Shown here piece after piece: positions 60,739 to 64,000 of a DNA stretch of 64,000 bases. Position 1 is the first letter of the stretch; each line of letters begins with the position of its first letter. The translations under genes and the position numbers were made by a program. Location: positions 3,234,377 to 3,298,376 of the forward strand of contig KB906725.1 of NCBI GenBank assembly GCA_000381565.1, written 5' to 3'. Below the pieces are notes generated by a model. It made no database searches and was not told where the DNA came from. It worked only from the letters and a program-made list of their open reading frames with translations. This DNA comes from Oxalobacteraceae bacterium AB_14 (GTDB lineage: Bacteria > Pseudomonadota > Gammaproteobacteria > Burkholderiales > Burkholderiaceae_D).

Positions 60739-63700
60739 ATGAACAAGCTCTGCTACCGTATCGTCTTCAACAAAGCCCGAGGCCTCTGCATGGCCGTACA
60801 GGAAACCGCCCGCAGCAGCGGCAAGGGCGCTGGGCAGGCGGGCCCGGCGGGGACGGCGGCGGGCGGCCGGCAAGGCGGCATGGCGACGCGCTTGCGCCGC
60901 CTGGCCCGCGCGCTGCTCGGTGCGTTTGGCGGGACGGCCTTGCTGGCCGGGCTGGCCTCGGCGCAGATCATCGCCGATCCGAACGCGGCAGGGCGCCAGC
61001 AGGCCACCGTGCTCAACGCGGCCAACGGCGTGTTGCAGGTCAACGTGCAGACGCCGAGCGCGGCGGGCGTGTCGCGCAACGTCTACAGCCGCTTCGATGT
61101 GCCCAAGACGGGCGCCGTGCTGAACAACTCGCGCACCGCCGTGCAGAGCCAACTGGGCGGCTGGATCGACGCCAATCCGTGGCTGGAGCGAGGCAGCGCG
61201 CGGGTGATCCTGAACGAAGTGCACGCCAACGATCCGAGCCAGTTGCGCGGCTATATCGAGGTGGCCGGATCGCGCGCGGAATTGGTGATCGCCAATCCGG
61301 CCGGCATCGTGGTCGACGGCGCCGGTTTCATCAACGTCAGCCGCGCCACGCTGACCACCGGCAAACCCTTGCTGGACGACACCGATGGCGCGCTGCGCGG
61401 CTATGCGGTGCGGGGCGGCATGGTCAGCATCGGCGGCGCGGGCCTGGACGCGCGGCAGACCGACTACACGGCCCTGATCGCGCGCTCGGTGCAGCTGAAC
61501 GCCGGCCTGTGGGCGCAACAGCTGGATGTGACGACCGGCGTCAACGACGTCGCCCTGGCCGCCGGCGGCGCGGCTGCCGGCGGTACCGCGACCCCGGTGG
61601 CGGCCGGCGGGGAGGCGCCCCGTTACGGCATCGATGCCTCGCAGCTGGGCGGCATGTACGCCAACAAGATCACGCTGGTCGGCACCGAGGCTGGTGTCGG
61701 CGTGCGCAATGCCGGTGCGCTGGGCGCTGCGGCGGGCGAGCTGGTCGTCACCACCGAGGGCAGGCTGGAAAATACCGGCAGCCTGGCGGCCAGCCTGGCT
61801 TTGTCGGCCACGGCGCGGGATGGCGTGGCCAACAGCGGCGCCATCTCCGCCGGCAGCACGCTGGCGCTGAACACGCCGGCGGGGGTGGCGAACAGCGGCA
61901 CCATCAGCGGCGCGGCCGGCCTGCAGTTGGCGGCCGCCAGCCTGGGCAACAGCAATCTGATCAGCAGCGCCGGCCGCGCGGTGCTGGCGGTGCAGGGTGA
62001 TGTCGAGAACGGTCACGGCGTGATCCAGGCGCCCAGCCTGGCGCTGAGCAGCACCGGCGGCGGCATCAATAACCAGTCGGGCAAGATACTGCAGAGTGGA
62101 GCGGTGGCGCTGGATGTGGTGGCGGCCAGCCTGCATAACGTGGGCGGCGGGCAGGTCGGCGCTGCGCCGGCCGCCGCAGGCGCGGATGGCGTGGATGGTG
62201 CGGGCAATGGCGGCACCAGCAACGGTGGTGCTGGCGCCGGCACGGGCACGGGCGGCGACAGCGGCGCAGGCAGCGGCAACGCAGGCGGCACCGGGAGTGG
62301 CGCCGGCACCGATGGCGGCGCCGCCAACGCCGGCGCTACGCCGCCCGTGCCGGTCGTGCCGGGCTTCGTCCATGTGGCCGGCGCGATCAACAACGATGGC
62401 GGCCAGATCCTCTCCGGCAGCGGCATCGCACTGACGGCCAGCGCGCTCGACAACATAGCCAGCCAGATGAACCTGTCGTCGCTGACGGTCCATGGCGGCG
62501 CGCTCAACAACCGCGCCGGGCAATTGAACGTGCAGCGCGGCGCCAGCATCCACGGCGCCACCCTCGACAATCATGCGGGCCAGCTGGTCATCGGCGGCGA
62601 CGCCGACCTCCAGGTCCAGAGCGTGGACAATGGCAGCGGCTTGTTGACGGCTGGCGGCGATCTGGCACTGAGCAGCGGCGCCATCGTCAACCGCGACGGC
62701 AAGCTGGTCTCAAGCGCACGCGCAACCATCGCCGCTACTGGCGCGGTAGACAACCACAACGGCCAGATCCAGGCCGTGCGTGGCTTGGCGCTCGACGCCG
62801 GCGGAAGCCTGGACAACCAGTCCGGCGCCATCGAAGCCATCGGTGCCACCGGCGCCCTGCATGTGCGCGCCGGCGAGATCGACAGCACCCAAGGCCGCAT
62901 CGTCAATGCCGGCAACGGCGTCACCGACATCGGCGCCGCCGGCAATCTGCTGAACACCGGCGTCATCGGCGCGAACGGCGCGTTGACGGTTGCCGCGCAG
63001 ACCATGCAGAACCAAAGCGGCGGTACCGTCCAGGCGGCAGACAGCCTGGCGCTGGCCGTCAGCAAACAACTGGACAACCAGGGTGGCGTCACCAGCGGCG
63101 CCGCGCTCGATTTCAACGAAAGCGCCGCGACGTTGAACAATGGCGGCCAGATGGCGGCCGGCGGCGATATCCACATCGCCGTGCTGCATGCTGGCAATGA
63201 CGGCGGCCAGATCGGCACCGCAGCCGCTTCCGGCGCCAGTCTGGCGCTCAGCGCGGCCGATATCAGCAATCGCGGCGGCAGCCTGTTGGCCGACCGCGAC
63301 GTCGGCCTCACCGCCTCGAAAGGCGACTTGGACAACAGTAAAGGCTTGATCCACGGCCAGCGCGATGCCACCGTCCATGCCGCGCAAACCTTGCTCAACC
63401 AGGGCGGCGTGATCGAAGCGGTCAGCGCCGGCAGCAAACTCAGCCTTGACACCGGCGCCATCCAGAACCAGAGCGGCCGCATCGTCAACGCCGGCGGCGG
63501 CGACAGTTCGGTCGTCGCCGCCGGCGCCATCGTCAGCGACGGACTGATCGCCGGTAACGGCAAGCTCGCAATGACGGCCGCCACCGTAAGCAACGGCGGC
63601 ACACTGTCCAGTGGCGGGGCATTCAAGCTGGCCGTCCGCCAGCAGCTCGACAACGCCGGCCTGATCAGCAGCGCCGGCGCGCTGGACTTGGGCAGCGCCA

Positions 63701-64000
63701 AGGCCGACATGCGCAACAGCGGCCAGATGGTCGCGGCGGGCGACATCAATGTGCAGGCGCACAACGTCGCCAATGCCGGACAGATCGCCACGTCGGCCGG
63801 TTCCGTCAGCGGCATCAACCTGCACGGCGCGGCCTTGGATAACCGTGGCGGCGGCGTCGCCGCCGGCGGCGCCGTCGATATCCAGCTGGACGGCGCGCTC
63901 GACAACAGCAGCGGCACCGTGCAGGCCGGCCGGGATCTGTCCATCGCCGCCGGGGACAGGTTGAACAACAGCGCCGGCGTGATCGAGGCGTCGGGCAGTA
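60739..64000 (+). CDS. TpsA filamentous haemagglutinin-like adhesin (3' partial)
   Basis: ATG 60739; 1087 codons are visible and the frame is open at the window end. MNKLCYRIVFNKARGLCMAV is an extended signal peptide (ESPR), followed by a second hydrophobic signal (ALLGAFGGTALLAGLASA). The TPS secretion domain follows (SRFDVPKTGAVLNNSRTAVQ, NEVHANDPSQLRGYIEVAG, IANPAGIVVDGAGFINVS). After a Gly/Ala-rich linker (about 470-540), a long run of FHA repeats of the LDNxxGxI type begins, giving a beta-helix fibre. The C-terminus, where a toxin (CdiA-type) would lie, is outside the window. Confidence 0.94.
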   Translation, partial: MNKLCYRIVFNKARGLCMAVQETARSSGKGAGQAGPAGTAAGGRQGGMATRLRRLARALLGAFGGTALLAGLASAQIIADPNAAGRQQATVLNAANGVLQVNVQTPSAAGVSRNVYSRFDVPKTGAVLNNSRTAVQSQLGGWIDANPWLERGSARVILNEVHANDPSQLRGYIEVAGSRAELVIANPAGIVVDGAGFINVSRATLTTGKPLLDDTDGALRGYAVRGGMVSIGGAGLDARQTDYTALIARSVQLNAGLWAQQLDVTTGVNDVALAAGGAAAGGTATPVAAGGEAPRYGIDASQLGGMYANKITLVGTEAGVGVRNAGALGAAAGELVVTTEGRLENTGSLAASLALSATARDGVANSGAISAGSTLALNTPAGVANSGTISGAAGLQLAAASLGNSNLISSAGRAVLAVQGDVENGHGVIQAPSLALSSTGGGINNQSGKILQSGAVALDVVAASLHNVGGGQVGAAPAAAGADGVDGAGNGGTSNGGAGAGTGTGGDSGAGSGNAGGTGSGAGTDGGAANAGATPPVPVVPGFVHVAGAINNDGGQILSGSGIALTASALDNIASQMNLSSLTVHGGALNNRAGQLNVQRGASIHGATLDNHAGQLVIGGDADLQVQSVDNGSGLLTAGGDLALSSGAIVNRDGKLVSSARATIAATGAVDNHNGQIQAVRGLALDAGGSLDNQSGAIEAIGATGALHVRAGEIDSTQGRIVNAGNGVTDIGAAGNLLNTGVIGANGALTVAAQTMQNQSGGTVQAADSLALAVSKQLDNQGGVTSGAALDFNESAATLNNGGQMAAGGDIHIAVLHAGNDGGQIGTAAASGASLALSAADISNRGGSLLADRDVGLTASKGDLDNSKGLIHGQRDATVHAAQTLLNQGGVIEAVSAGSKLSLDTGAIQNQSGRIVNAGGGDSSVVAAGAIVSDGLIAGNGKLAMTAATVSNGGTLSSGGAFKLAVRQQLDNAGLISSAGALDLGSAKADMRNSGQMVAAGDINVQAHNVANAGQIATSAGSVSGINLHGAALDNRGGGVAAGGAVDIQLDGALDNSSGTVQAGRDLSIAAGDRLNNSAGVIEASGS

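Noticed and set aside
58190..60739. Antisense open frame of about 850 codons opposite livF and tpsB
   Set aside because: It crosses two unrelated sense genes and has no domain pattern.

Overview
The window is a high-GC betaproteobacterial chromosome segment, most like the Massilia/Duganella/Rugamonas group of Oxalobacteraceae. This rests on a class I PHA synthase with its PhaR regulator, a PEP-CTERM sorted protein, a fused LivM-LivG transporter subunit, MCPs ending in a DWEEF-type pentapeptide, and a lipase with its own foldase. I recognised these from protein motifs only; no database search was possible.

Layout. 1-3.5 kb: end of pgeF, a small membrane protein, phaC and phaR (polyhydroxyalkanoate synthesis). 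3.5-10.3 kb: a sugar-uptake and hydrolysis locus (GH1 beta-glucosidase, periplasmic sugar-binding protein, two permeases, ATPase) closed by a convergent LacI-type regulator; a LacI-type operator sits on the promoter of the first gene. 10.4-23.9 kb: housekeeping genes (rimO, metC, hisC, a low-molecular-weight phosphatase, a serine hydrolase, serB, mfd, a 5'-nucleotidase). 24-28.3 kb: a PEP-CTERM choice-of-anchor A protein, a membrane diguanylate cyclase and a chemoreceptor.

28.4-35.0 kb is a mobile element of about 6.5 kb. Its ends carry repeated sites in inverted orientation. On the minus strand it carries a row of very small genes, several under 60 codons (a zinc-ribbon protein, a DUF4156-like lipoprotein, a ParE/RHH toxin-antitoxin pair). 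On the plus strand it carries a serine resolvase, a DDE transposase, an ExeA/TniB-like ATPase and an unknown protein. The core is decaying: the transposase and the unknown protein each have an in-frame amber codon with coding sequence continuing beyond it, and the ATPase has an out-of-frame internal deletion.

35-46.7 kb: a hendecad-repeat coiled-coil membrane protein at the element edge, a lipase/foldase pair, a TetR regulator, PBP1A, glpD, a POT peptide transporter, ppnN and a periplasmic solute-binding protein. 46.77-47.61 kb is a compact 841-bp element with 41-bp imperfect terminal inverted repeats and arrays of a GTCTAA motif. Its single gene encodes a 159-aa protein that looks like a DNA-binding protein with a RAMA-like C-terminal domain. 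This is the most novel-looking item in the window. 47.7-51 kb: lysS, a HAD phosphatase and prfB with its programmed +1 frameshift. 51.3-58.9 kb: cpdB, a Sel1-repeat protein and a complete branched-chain amino-acid-type ABC operon. 59-64 kb: a two-partner secretion system (TpsB transporter and a large TpsA adhesin that runs off the window).

No rRNA, tRNA or CRISPR array was seen.
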